From NCBI RefSeq assembly GCF_964340395.1, contig NC_135551.1, positions 18,240,503-18,304,502 on the forward strand: a DNA stretch of 64,000 nt, written 5' to 3'. Made by a program: the position numbers and the translations under genes. Origin of the DNA: Glandiceps talaboti. Lineage: Eukaryota; Hemichordata; Enteropneusta; Spengelidae. Below the pieces are notes generated by a model. It worked only from the letters and a program-made list of their open reading frames with translations. It made no database searches and was not told the DNA's origin. Below, piece after piece: positions 1-18,120 of this stretch (position 1 is its first letter; each line of letters begins with the position of its first letter).

Positions 1-1868
1 AGGAGATGGCTGAGTGAACTCGATACAGTATATGGAAGGATCAGATTATCGCAACGTAACTTCAAAGTCCCGACTGCATATTTGCTTTCGTGGGTAAGCA
101 TGTCGGCGAAAAGCGTCACTTTGGCGTCCCGATTTGGACTCGTAAACTACCAACTTGGGGGCATTTTTTACTGATTTTGAGGATAAATTTGGTGATAATG
201 TTTTGTTGTTCTGTCAAATAATGATATATAATTACACAAACTGATTTTTCAGAAGGTATTGGGGCGACGACTTCAGATATTTTTGTCCCTTTGATTGCCG
301 GTGCGGGGCTGACTATTGCGTTGTAATCGGATTAGTGAGCCGTTAATTATTTTCGTTCAAATTTATTACGACTAAAAATAACATTTTCTGACAAATTTTC
401 GCCGATTTTGACCATTTAACCAGTATACAGAAGTTTTGTAGGAACATAAATGTTGGTATTTTGAATTTTGTTTGTAATATAAATATTTTGTTTATTTGTG
501 ATATGTCAATAAATAAACAACCTTTGTTTGTTTTATTAATATTTTATTACATTAATCCATATTTCGGTTATGTGTGTGATATTTGAATGTATGTATTTGC
601 TACTATGATTTAGAAAATTTATTTTCCATTCAAATGATACCTTATTTTTTAAAAATAAGCAACTCTAAGTATTTTTTATATCAGTTTGATTACACCACAC
701 TCACTCTCACATTATGTTAGTGAGGGGGCTGGTGGACAACACACAATCCCATGAGGCCGTTGGTGGTGAAAGGGTTAAACATAAAACTGATTTTAATGGA
801 TTCACAGAATAAGCTGTTGTTTGTGATGGACAATTTAACAGTCAGTTAATAAGTGCATGCATGTATATACATATAACATTTTGGATTACAAATGGATAGA
901 AACTACATTTTTCAAAATTGAAAACAGCTGAATACATACTTTGTTCTCATCAGCACACAAAATATGAGGCCTTAAATTCATTGATACCATATGACAACTA
1001 TTTGCATTTTTGTGATTCAGGACAAGATCATTGATTGAAATCACCATAATAAATACTTATTAAAGCCACAAAATTGGAAACCAGAATCATTGCTACTAAC
1101 TTCTGATTAATAATGTCAAGAGTATACATGTAATTGGCCTCTGATCATACACTAATTATTATAAATCATAATACCTTACATACTATGTATTGTACCAACT
1201 CTTTTAGTAGTGTAGGCGTTCAGCTCTTGAAAGTGTTATTCTTGGATGGTCAGTTATATATTGTATGTACTTTCAACATTATTGAACCGAGGAACCTTTA
1301 CATGTATCTTAACAATTACTTATACATGTACTTTCAACTAGATGATTCGTGACATTATTCTCAAGACAGATTGGAATTCATGTTTTCCTGTCCTAACACA
1401 TAATGTGTCTTGGAAAGATCATGGATTTAGACAGTGGAAGATAGCAATATCCTGGAATCCATACTTTCCGGGTTTTATGGAATGACGTGTCTGGAAAGAT
1501 CATGACCTTAGGCAGTTGAGGCTAATTAACAATTGTATCAATATCCTGGAAAGACTGATAAATGTGTCAACTGTTTGTTATTGCACATACAATAATAAAC
1601 TTTCAAACATATTGTTTAGCTTTTTGCAGTGTATTGAGTTACAAACACAGACTTGGTCTATGTTTTTTCACATTGATATTTCATTTAGGACGCCATAATG
1701 CAATTGCTTTATAAATTAACAATCCAAAATAAATACCCAATCCTCATCCATATGACCACTTTAAAGGGAAAAGCAAATAATACTAATAGTTATTAGTTAA
1801 CAAACAACACTACTCCAATCATAGTTCTAGCAGTGTTTTCATATAACACACATGTATTGGGACTGTAC
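1..1868. other. RPGR intron 2 region with a half copy of a fold-back repeat
   Basis: There is no RPGR exon here. Positions 1-170 are open in one plus-strand frame, with a donor-like GTAAGC at about 92. Positions 240-330 contain a short cysteine-rich stretch ending in a stop, and 760-780 ends in GAAAGGGTTAA. Together these hint at the right end of an old DNA transposon, but this is not proven. Positions about 1570-1775 are one arm plus spacer of the palindromic repeat seen whole at 47546-47880. The remainder is AT-rich with no recognised content. Confidence 0.4.
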
Positions 1869-4800
1869 CTGTAACGATGGCTGAATGTTCATCACCGCAC
1901 GCTATGTGGACGGCTTTATCCTTTCTTATCCAAAACTTACTCGGTAAGTTGTCTGCAAACCTGCTCTTGCCATAAGTGAATATGGCACCAGTTTCTGTAA
2001 CAGAAAATTAGAATAGAACTGGTGAGCATTAGATAAACATGAGTTTGATTCAATAACTGCATACCTTTCCTTTATTCATCATAAAACCCACTCACACTAG
2101 TAGTGTCTTGAAGAAAAGAAAACACAACCATGAAAAAAAAAATTCATACAAATGTAGAGAAAGGGTAGAAATGAGGTAGTGTGCTGAATTAAAAGAAAAT
2201 ATTGTGTTACCATGCTTAGCAACCCCCCCCCCCCCATACAAATGCATAATTTAACCCAGCACATAAGATCTGAAATTAATGGTTTATTTATTATAAGCAT
2301 ATTTGTATTGTGTTCTTTATCACAGAAGTTTGTTCATTATTGACTTTGCTTGAGAAAAAAAAGACATGATTGCACGGAGATACATGTACATGTATAAAGC
2401 AAGGATTTGTCTACAACAAGTTACATTTGTAGTTACTAAATGAACCATAAACCACCATTTGTGACCAGTATGACCTTAGACAACAGTGTTCTCTCTTTAG
2501 ACAATATCCATAATGTATCAGTTTTCAAGTTTTCTGAAATAGTAGGGCTGGTGTGGGGGTGCTGGGTGGGAAGTAGTAGATGTACATGGACATGTAGGGT
2601 TACAAAACAATAGTCAGAAGGGTCTAACACCAGGTGATATAGACTGAGACACATCACTAACACTGTCCAAAACATTTTAAAGTCCAATCCAACTTGATTG
2701 AGTTCTAGTCACTTGATTATTGTACCTTAATTTCTGTTTACATTTTATTCAGTGCTTTGAGGTGTTTACTTTACATGGCAATTGTTCTTTTTAACATAAT
2801 AAATATTATTATCTAAACAATTTGAGGAGTGCTCATAACATACATGTACAATAATTTATTAAGTAGTCATGTACGATTATGATAGAAAAATGAAAAGGTA
2901 ATCAAATTCAGTATGAGTAAAATGTACACATATGTGTAAGTTTTGGCCCAACCAAAGTCTGTGTACCATGATAAAAGAGTACAAAGTATTCCTATATGTT
3001 CAATAGTTCAGGACTGGGAAACGACAACTTTGTCACAAATGTAAATTTTTAAAAATAGGTATGTACAGGTACATGTATTTTTGCTTTTTCTTGAACTGTT
3101 CCCTTTTACCAGACACACACAGGTACATGTGTATCATGACAACTGACATACAAATGTATGTACAGGGGAAAATTATGAAAACAAAGAAGTTCTGATCATT
3201 TAATTAGCAGCCCTAAAGCCTTATATTTTCTTCTACTTTCAATAATGGGTCCCAATTCCATTAGGAAGTACACTTGTACATGTATGTTATCTTACGAAAT
3301 ACTCATGAGCAATATTATCCTCTCAACCCCCTCCCCCCCAAAAAAAACCCCAAAAAACAACAACCCACAAACACAAATAAAACCAAAACAAAACCAACAG
3401 TTCTGAATATGTTATGACTACTCAATCAACAGAACTACATTGCTTCAATAAATAATACCCTCCTTAATTTAAATGACAAGCCTGACATGACCCATGGTAG
3501 ACTGACACCATTCTGTGGGTTAAGGCCTAAGCCTTTCTTTCTTGTTGTGTGGATTGAATTGCCTTATTGTTGCCTGGCAGGGAGATTTTGGCTTGCTATG
3601 TGTTCATGCAGTCAGTTCAGACTGCCCTTTTGTAGGTCATTTTATTGATAGAAGAGGATGGCAATGCAAAACTATAGTAAATGAAGACCTTTGGACCGTC
3701 ATCATAATAAAGTGATAATATACACTTTTGCCAAAAACATTGAAGGTCAGCTCAAATGCATTGATCTTATTGTTTCTTTCAAAGTGAGAACCACCACAGC
3801 TATTTACAATTAACTGAACTACTTCAGTACTTGCTTGTATAGTGTATTTTCCCTACGGCTGGCATTGCGGTCATTTGCCCATTCCTGCTAACTATAGAGG
3901 TTTCTGTTTGATACTAAATCATAAATGCATTGTAATATATGGCAACCCTAGCTAGCAGTAGAAGGCCTTTTAAGGGCAATGAACTATTTTTTCAAGAAAA
4001 TGTCAATTTCCCCAGGGCATGAAATTAATTACAAACATGGTGACAATTTCAAAATTCCACAGAAATTCCTACAGGCAACTGACACTGCCTGGTGCCACAT
4101 ATATAATATCTCAGTGTATGGCCCTAAATTATTGGTAGCAGTATTACTAATCATACCAGAGTCTTCAGACTTGACTCAGTATGCAAATTAGGTGACCCTG
4201 GAATACAGGACAGTTAGAAACCATTTCACAGTTAACTTCTGTTTGATATTGTTTATAACAGACTAACAGTATATTATATTCAATTTATTGTTATACTTTA
4301 TAGAGCAGTAGCATTTGTAACATAAGTGATACTGAATTCCTCTGTAAAAAGTCCCCATTCAAATAAACAGGGAAAAAGCACAAAGGGAGATCTACATTTC
4401 ATCAACACACATCCAATGTCATCTACCCAACTGAGAAGTTGAAGTGTATTATTTTTCATGTTCGATCAATCTGCATGTATATCTACTACGTCGGACAAAC
4501 CAGGCCGAAACTTGAAAATAGTGAGTGGGTGCGGCTTGTTTATTTGTGTGTAGGTGATGATAAATGTTAAGATAGCCGTCGACCCAGTGCGACCCATCCC
4601 ATCTTGTCAGTATCGTATAATATGATCTGTCGGCGGACCATGGAGGTAGGAAGGAACTCTACTCTGAACTTCGCGTCAAGTTTATTATTACTTACTTTAC
4701 TATGTTTCGCTCTATTTAGGGGAATTTCCATTCTAAAGTGTACATGGAGGTAACAAAGTTGTTCAACTCTGCACCTACAACACAAATTGAACTCTGAAAT

Positions 4801-5091
4801 TGCACGCACGGTTTATTTCAGAGTATTACGACTCGTCTGCGATATCCGAAATGTCACTGACAAGGGAATTCACGTCTTGTTGCAAGGGACGCTATCTGGG
4901 AGATTGACCCCAGAGAACGGGAGTTTTGGTTTGCTCTGAATGCTGACCTTCAGTGATCGAAAAACGCAGATTGTTGTCATTCACCTTTCTTCTAGATCTA
5001 TGCGACCATTTAATTTTACCAAATTACTGAAACTTTTTCCTCTATAATATAATTTCTTACCTGGTATATCAGCGTCGTCGTCTGTCGCCAT
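1869..5091 (-). CDS. RPGR: RPGR 5' end (partial: coding exons 1-2), RCC1-like ciliary GTPase regulator
   Basis: The minus strand carries two spliced coding exons: exon 1 at 5091-5061 (ATG, 31 nt) and exon 2 at 1994-1869 (126 nt). Both have good splice sites (CAG/GTAAG after exon 1; TTACAG before and CAG/GTACAG after exon 2). The joined start reads [19 protein letters not shown], then a segment ending in [11 protein letters not shown]. This matches the N-terminus of vertebrate RPGR, where the first RCC1 propeller blade contains [20 protein letters not shown] and CGDEHSAVVTG. RPGR is a ciliary transition-zone protein with an RCC1 beta-propeller. The phase after exon 2 is 1, so the gene continues beyond the left edge; no exon 3 was found in 1-1868. 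The start is supported by its ACATGGCG context and the lack of an alternative ATG in frame. It is divergent from OTC. The RCC1 family is large, but the combined signature favours RPGR. Confidence 0.87.
1995..5060 (-). other. RPGR intron 1
   Basis: This 3.07-kb intron separates the two RPGR coding exons. It is AT-rich, with a poly-C run near 2222-2235 and frequent TACATGTA-type words, which recur over the whole window. I see no coding segment or RNA gene in it. Confidence 0.6.
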
Positions 5092-5562
5092 GTTCGTATG
5101 TATACAACACCTGAAACATGTGAAGTACCCGGATGCAATTCCCCTTTTGGTCACATGCTTTCCTTACGCGATATAACGACAACTCACGAGAGACGTGAGT
5201 TTAAACTGTACTTACGTATAAATAGCTCTATTTTACAAAATTGTGATTCAGTAATACTATTTTTTGTTAGAAAATATATATAATGTAAACAATTTTTTTT
5301 TATCTCTAAAATGTGCAGCGCGCAGGGAGAAATTCCAGTAATAGTTGAACTTTGACCTTCACATGTCCTGTGCCTCGGTCTTTCGATCGATATATAATCA
5401 TCATAACAGTGATAGTTTGACAACACGTACCTTGGCGCAGTTAATCGTTAACCAACTTTGATTACTCGGTAAACAACGTCGATAAATTAGCATCTCTCTC
5501 AAACTGCAAAGTGAAAAAAGTTGACATTTCTAAAATACTACAAACATAAGATTTAGGGGAAA
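5092..5562. promoter_or_regulatory. Bidirectional RPGR/OTC promoter region
   Basis: Only 471 bp separate the RPGR ATG (minus strand, 5091) from the OTC ATG (plus strand, 5563), so both promoters and 5' leaders must lie here. No clear TATA box is placed for OTC. A DR1 nuclear-receptor half-site pair lies at 5346-5358. The RPGR start codon lies in ACATGGCG, a YY1/TISU-like context often found in TATA-less genes with short leaders. That both genes share the whole region is inferred from the spacing. Confidence 0.65.
5346..5358 (-). promoter_or_regulatory. DR1 nuclear-receptor element, HNF4/RXR type
   Basis: Read on the minus strand, the sequence is AGGTCAAAGTTCA: two half-sites, AGGTCA and AGTTCA, spaced by one A. 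This is a consensus DR1 site of the kind bound by HNF4, RXR heterodimers or COUP-TF. It lies 205 bp upstream of the OTC start codon. HNF4 is an established activator of the mammalian OTC promoter, so the site could be the ancestral input; binding here is inferred. Confidence 0.5.
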
Positions 5563-12858
<7,296 letters not shown>

Positions 12859-13042
12859 GGTTAATGGCGTTTTTAGCATACACTGGTTTGACTTCTTCAG
12901 CACTAGTGATTTGGAATCTAGTATAAAATTATTTTTGGAATAGGTATAGGAAAAAAGAAAGTGACAGATAGAAGTTTAAAAGAGATTAACATTTTTAGTT
13001 GTTATGTGTTAATATTTGTTTGTATCGCATAAAATGTGAAAT

Positions 13043-13048
13043 AATAAA
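13043..13048 (+). terminator. OTC poly(A) signal
   Basis: An AATAAA hexamer lies 185 nt after the OTC stop codon, the first good one downstream. Cleavage would be expected 15-30 nt later. Confidence 0.55.
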
Positions 13049-14255
13049 AAAGCATTCTCAACTCATCACAAATTAGGTCATATTCTGGTTACCAGTTTTA
13101 CAACCATTTTTTCATCACAGCCATTTTTCCAGAAAAGGTTATGAGAATTGATCAGAGATGAAAATGAGAACTGAAATTTTTTTTGTCATGGATGCCAATC
13201 ATAAGGCAATACAACTTGAGAAGCAGTCAGTTAAATACAATGTCATGTGAAAGTGTGTTGAGAATGGCTAAATATTACAGTACTGAAAAACAAAAAATGG
13301 CTTAATCATTTGCACCATCCAAGTATGTCATCAGTGTTTATAGCAAACATGTCGCTTCTTATCAGAATTATCTACTTCTGCATAGCGCCCTCTAGTAACC
13401 AGACTGTACAATCTTTTGTCTTTCTGGTAACAGGAATATGGTGTATAAGTACATGTTATAACATACCTAAATACTCGATGTAAAAGGAATAAAACTGTCC
13501 ATTGTGTTGCAGTGATTAGTATGTCCTGTCCATACACACTATTTTCAAATGTTAAATGTAGTCTCTGTGAAAGTAATTTTCTAACATATTTATTCAGATT
13601 TTAGTTTAGATGTTACCTCATACTAGAGGGTTAAAATAGAACAAGAGGTTGACTTATTCTCATGCATGTGTAGCACTTGGAGCAGAAGTTGGAAATTTGA
13701 GTAGTCGTATTTTTGTGCCATACCTAGGTGGTATAAATTCTACTGCTGATACCGAGAATCAGTAGAGTTGGAAGTACTACTGCTCAATGAACCCCCTAAG
13801 GAAGTGTAGAATAATAGTACAGTACTTACAAATGTTATGTAATAGTATGATTTGTCTTGTTCCAGTGAGATGGTTACAGAAAGAATCAATGCTTGGAAAG
13901 CATAGTAGTGATGAATAAATCACAACATTTCAGACCATCTTCATCATTTGCCATGACCAATGATTTTAAACATCAAAAATTGAATGTTTATTATGTAATA
14001 TTTGTATTGTTTTGGTTATAAACCCTTTATTTGTTTAACAAGTTTGACTTGAGGATGTGATAAACCAAAGGTCTTATCAAATTGTTTTAAGTTTCAAGTT
14101 ACCTTCATCTGTTTTAAGTTCTATAGGATATAAGGATGACAATTTACCATTAAAGAGGATCAAGATGAGTTTATAGTCTTTTTACTTGAGTGAAAATACT
14201 TACAGAAGAAACCTTGATTGAACTCATTATTCTAATATAATGTTAATATTGATTC

Positions 14256-14720
14256 ATGTCTTCTATAATATTACAATTGTCATCTGGCATTGTCAGAACA
14301 GTTGATTGCCTAGTAGGGATTTCGTCGCCATTCTTTATACATATAATAATTATGTCATGGGATCGTTTATAAGTTATATCTATCAGGTTTGAGTTCAATC
14401 AAGTGCAATTGAAGGTTAAGTATACTTCAGTAAGTAGAATACTGCAAGTATCTTTTAATTATAAAGCAAAAGATGCCCTAAAGTACCGTGGCCGAAAACG
14501 TGAAATCACTGTTTCAATCTGAAGAGCACTGTCTGAATTAGAAGATAGAGCACTTTTTTCAATCAGAAGAGTACTCTTTGAATTAGAAGAGCACTTTTTC
14601 AATCAGAAGAGCACTGTTTGAATTAGAAGACCACTTTTTCAATCAGAAGAGCGATTTTGTCGTGTTGGGCCACGGTATTAAAATGTATAAACTCAGCTTG
14701 TACCTATTTTTAAAGTTTTA
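14256..14720 (+). repeat. Interspersed repeat, interrupted by a MITE
   Basis: Positions 14256-14483 and 14678-14720 align collinearly with 47890-48180: both contain CTTCTATAA, TTGTCATCTGGCAT, GTCAGAACA, AAGTTATAT, GGTTTGAGTT, ATGCCCT and TAAACTCA. The copy here is split by the inserted element at 14484-14677; the copy at 48 kb is uninterrupted. Confidence 0.65.
14484..14677. mobile_element. MITE with CCGTGGCC terminal inverted repeats and TA target duplication
   Basis: The 5' end reads TACCGTGGCCGAAAACG and the 3' end reads CGTGTTGGGCCACGGTA, imperfect inverted repeats bounded by TA. The inside is about five degenerate repeats of a roughly 38-bp unit (CAATCAGAAGAGCACTGTTT and variants). TA duplication and short inverted ends fit a non-autonomous Tc1/mariner-type transposon. 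The related sequence at 48.13 kb is the empty site. Confidence 0.72.
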
Positions 14721-15271
14721 CACGAAGCACAAAAAAACCTGACAACAAAATGTTGTTTTTTCAATTTTTAGTGAAAGAAAATCTAGTTACAAAGTTAAAA
14801 GTACACCATCTAATATTTCTTGATTCAATATTTGATGACAGCTTTGGTATTCATTCAAAAGTGTATTATGCAATGTCCTTGATTTTAATTGATATGACAT
14901 TGAGGCTTTTTCTTTTATGTTTCACATTTTAAAATGACAGAAACTGCCAAACTGAAGATAGAGAAATCTAGAAAGCCATCCTAACAGGGTTATGTTGTAT
15001 TTTTGAGAATATAGTCAGATGAAATTCCCCAAAACAGTGAAATGGGAATAATTACATATGATGGCAGATGAAAGAGAAAACAGACTGATGAGTGTGAGTG
15101 ACACTTAGGAATTGTAAACTTTATGAGACTAATAAATATGTAGTTGCTACAACAGGTGTCTGTAGTTATTTTAAAAATTTGGGATGCAATATTACATGTG
15201 ATATATGTCTTAGACCATTATAGACATGATTTTTTGTGATGACTGATACAGGATATTGATTAACCTCACTA

Positions 15272-15696
15272 GGAAATAAAGACCTTTTCCATAAACATTG
15301 GGCTCTGGAGATTCATTTCATGATTTTACATCACCTACAATTACCTGTGATTTCAAAGAAATAGTAAGTTGATATTGTGGTATTATAATGTTTATTTGTT
15401 GTGGACTATTGCATCATGGGAGTCAGCAGAAATAATATATTCATGGTTGCACAATGAATATTCATGATTCCTGACATTTTCCTTTCAGTGTAAAATATCT
15501 CATGAATATTCATTGTGCAACCATGAATATATTATTCCTGCTGACTCCCATTATACAGTGCCCCACAGCAAAGATACCCTATAGAGGCACAAGTTCAAGT
15601 TGAAGTTTCTCTGAAATCGCAAGTAATTGTAGGTGATGTAAAATCATGAAATGACTCTCCATAACCCATAGTTTATGAAAATGTCTCCATTTCTCT
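15272..15696. repeat. 425-bp imperfect palindrome (fold-back element)
   Basis: Two arms of about 200 bp are inverted around a centre near 15480-15490. Outer arm segments (TTTCATGATTTTACATCACC, CTACAATTAC) and inner segments (GGGAGTCAGCAG, AATATATTCATGGTTGCACA, ATGAATATTCATGA) pair with their reverse complements on the other side. Between them is a more diverged but still alignable part (TTGTTGTGGAC against TTGCTGTGGGGC). No coding content was found. It is probably a fold-back or hairpin MITE. Confidence 0.85.
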
Positions 15697-16039
15697 GGAT
15701 TGTGTTCCCCTTTTAAAAATTACATTAACATTGAACCCATGAGGGATGGCCCTCACTGGACTTCTTGGGAGACAAATGTTTATATGCTTAAAGATTAACC
15801 CAGTATAAATAAAGATTATTATGTTCCTGTGATAATCCTTATAACATTCAAGAAGAAACTAGGAAACCAAAACAATATTGCTAGTAGCTGAAGAACAGCG
15901 CTGTATGTGACTTACCTGTATGATCAGTGATATATACGGAGGACAGAACTATAGTCACAGCAATCTCATCAAACTAGATTTCACCTTCAGAAGTAAATTA
16001 TGTGACATATGTCTCTTTATTCAGACATATGTTATAATT

Positions 16040-16255
16040 ACACATTACGTTATATAGTTTGCAGCCACGAATGATCTAGTCGTCGTTTCAAAGACCTGTG
16101 CAGGAGGGAAACCCTGCCGATCATCCGAGGTTAGGTAATATCGTAGACTGACACCAATACCTTGGGAGAGACTCAAACATGTGTATCTCTTGATTAATCT
16201 GATTGTGAAAATTGCTTTCTTAAATACAGTCAATCAATCAATCAATCACGTTTTA
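16040..16255 (-). repeat. Repeat fragment with (CAAT)n tail
   Basis: A sequence of slightly higher GC is followed on the plus strand by four to five CAAT units at 16229-16248. A (CAAT)n run also occurs at 24507-24538. Such tails are common at retroposon 3' ends, but the body here was not recognised. Confidence 0.35.
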
Positions 16256-16717
16256 TCATCTGAGGGTGCAAAAATGAACAAAATTACTTTGTTATTTAAG
16301 GAAAGAAAATTTGAGTGATCTAATGAGGTGATATGTCGACAAAGATGAAAACATGCCGCCTTTCACCGTATAAGAACAATGAATCTATTAGATGATAAAA
16401 TTCGGTCTTCTACCGAAAATTTACAGAACTTTATCTGCAGAAATCTTAGAAGTAGATGGTCTACCCAACACAATTTAATATTATCAGAAATTCTAAATTA
16501 AGTCAGTAATTTTCTACAGGCAGGGATTTTTAGAAGATACTTCTAGAAATTCTGCCAATGTGCAATGCTGCGACGTGAGGACACTGACGAATGCGCACAT
16601 CAAATAGTGCCCTCTACGATGCGATAAACGTGTTGTTTTGGTTTGTTGTCGTATTCCTTTTACGTTCGTAATACATATATTTGCCTATGGGTTAAATATG
16701 AAAACAACTCGCTTTTG

Positions 16718-16774
16718 ATTGGCGTCGCCTATTTTCACCCAGGATCCAATATTTGCATATCTGTCTATATATAA
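16718..16774 (+). promoter_or_regulatory. Histone H2B promoter: CCAAT boxes, octamer and TATA
   Basis: In order: inverted CCAAT (ATTGG) at 16718-16722, CCAAT at 16746-16750, octamer ATTTGCAT at 16751-16758 and TATATATAA at 16766-16774. The ATTTGCAT octamer next to TATA is the classical H2B promoter signature bound by OCT1. The TATA box is about 155 bp before the ATG, giving a leader of roughly 125 nt. Confidence 0.85.
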
Positions 16775-16928
16775 TGCGAACTCCTCACAGTCGATGGTCG
16801 CCCGAGTGACATGACCTGGATTGTTGTTGTACATATACAACATCTCGCCTACTGTGTGGATAAAACTGCTGTGTCAGATCTGAATAACAACGTGTATACG
16901 TACTGCTCAAGAGAGAGAACGAACGAAG

Positions 16929-17306
16929 ATGCCTCCTATGAAAGGAAAGGGTGGTAAGGCTTCGAAGAAGGCGGACAGAGCAAGCGGTGTGCGCAGTGTT
17001 GGGGACAAGAAGAAAAGAAAGCGAAGGAAGGAAAGCTACGCTATCTATATTTACAAAGTCATGAAACAGGTTCATCCTGATACGGGCATCTCGTCCAAAG
17101 CCATGTCGATTATGAACAGTTTTGTGAACGACATATTCGAACGAATTGCAGCTGAGGCCTCTCGACTTGCGCATTACAACAAGAGAGCCACCATAACAAG
17201 CAGAGAGATCCAGACAGCCGTACGTCTCTTGCTGCCCGGAGAACTTGCCAAACATGCCGTCAGTGAAGGCACCAAAGCCGTCACCAAGTATACGAGTTCG
17301 AAGTAG
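16929..17306 (+). CDS. Histone H2B (intronless, solitary)
   Basis: This is a 125-aa H2B, a core nucleosome protein that pairs with H2A. The N-terminal tail (residues 1-33) is basic and variable: [20 protein letters not shown], then a KKRKRRK cluster. The histone fold starts with [11 protein letters not shown] and follows the family closely ([20 protein letters not shown], then [19 protein letters not shown] and [15 protein letters not shown]). It ends AVTKYTSSK with the conserved C-terminal ubiquitination lysine. The tail and the Met in IYKVMKQ differ slightly from typical animal H2B. No other histone gene is in the window. No consensus histone 3' stem-loop was seen after the stop; AATAAA lies at 17723. 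It is probably a polyadenylated, replication-independent or tissue-specific copy, which is inference. Confidence 0.97.
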   Translation: MPPMKGKGGKASKKADRASGVRSVGDKKKRKRRKESYAIYIYKVMKQVHPDTGISSKAMSIMNSFVNDIFERIAAEASRLAHYNKRATITSREIQTAVRLLLPGELAKHAVSEGTKAVTKYTSSK

Positions 17307-17722
17307 TTTTCCCCGTGTTTGCTGCTTGTGTCCTTTGAAGCGCGCATATGGACAAGAACAATTTTGTTATTCGATTTTCCGTCTTTACTGGACTTGCATA
17401 ATTTCGAACTGATGATGCAATACGGATGTATTTTATGTTTGGACTCGACTCGATCGATCGAAAGTAGACAAGAAACGTTAACAGTGAATTCAACAAATAT
17501 TACATGTAATTATGTACAGTGTTCAAGTTAGATATAACATATTTGTTTTATTAAAATTAGAAGTTTTAAACCTAACATGACAATGTGTATTTGTTGTTTT
17601 TTATGCGAATCATGTAATTTGCAAGAGCCGTACGCGTTTTGTTGGCTATCTTCTTTATTGTGATTCCACAGAAGTCATATCATATATGCAAAGATTTGCC
17701 TTTTTTGATTACTTGTATGTTC

Positions 17723-17728
17723 AATAAA
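17723..17728 (+). terminator. Poly(A) signal downstream of H2B
   Basis: AATAAA lies 417 nt after the H2B stop. No GGCTCTTTTCAGAGCC-like stem-loop occurs between the stop and this site, so polyadenylation is the likely 3' end. Confidence 0.45.
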
Positions 17729-17949
17729 AAGATGTCATAGCATGCATTTTATCGCCAATACGTGCATTTAGTCATTGTCAGCGACAAAATAATTATGAAA
17801 GCGTATACTCATACACTAGGCCAGCAGGTTCTCGGGCGACTTTCGTCTATCCCCTGCTGTGAACAGTCTTGTCGGGCAAATAAAGTAAATGCATAGATGC
17901 CGCTACGTGTGATGTCGAATCCTCTCTTTCCCACCGTCTAGCGCAATGA

Positions 17950-18120
17950 GATATAAACCAAAAGTTGTTCATGCAAATAAGTAAACCCCGCCTGTTGGAA
18001 TGATATGATGTAAATAGGGTATAGCATCCTGAGCTGACAAATATTATACCATATTTGGATGTTACCTCTCAATAAAAACTAACATTGGTCAGAATGTTAA
18101 TGACGGCTTTGGTTTAATTA
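17950..18120 (+). repeat. Interspersed repeat copy (family also at 45165-45460)
   Basis: It shares with 45165-45460 the ordered blocks ACCAAAAGTTG, ATGCAAAT.AGTAAA, ACAAATAT.ATACCATATTTGG, CAATAAA.ACTAA and ATGTTAATGAC. Both copies contain ATGCAAAT, an inverted octamer. The element type is not known. Confidence 0.6.

Larger units (their letters stand above)
12859..16745. other. OTC 3' UTR and intergenic DNA
   Basis: No gene was found between OTC and the H2B promoter. The region contains the 3' UTR with its poly(A) signal, a repeat shared with 47890-48180, a TA-flanked MITE, a 425-bp palindrome, and a (CAAT)n-tailed fragment near 16040-16250. Open frames here are short and have no recognisable similarity. 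Confidence 0.6.

Noticed and set aside
16785-17255. 156-codon open frame antisense to H2B
   Set aside because: It is a shadow of the H2B coding sequence and its 5' flank, with no similarity of its own; H2B on the plus strand is unambiguous.
17815-17880. Histone 3' stem-loop downstream of H2B
   Set aside because: CCAGCAGG and CCCTGCTG can pair, but the loop is far too long, the sequence is not the histone consensus and it lies over 500 nt from the stop.
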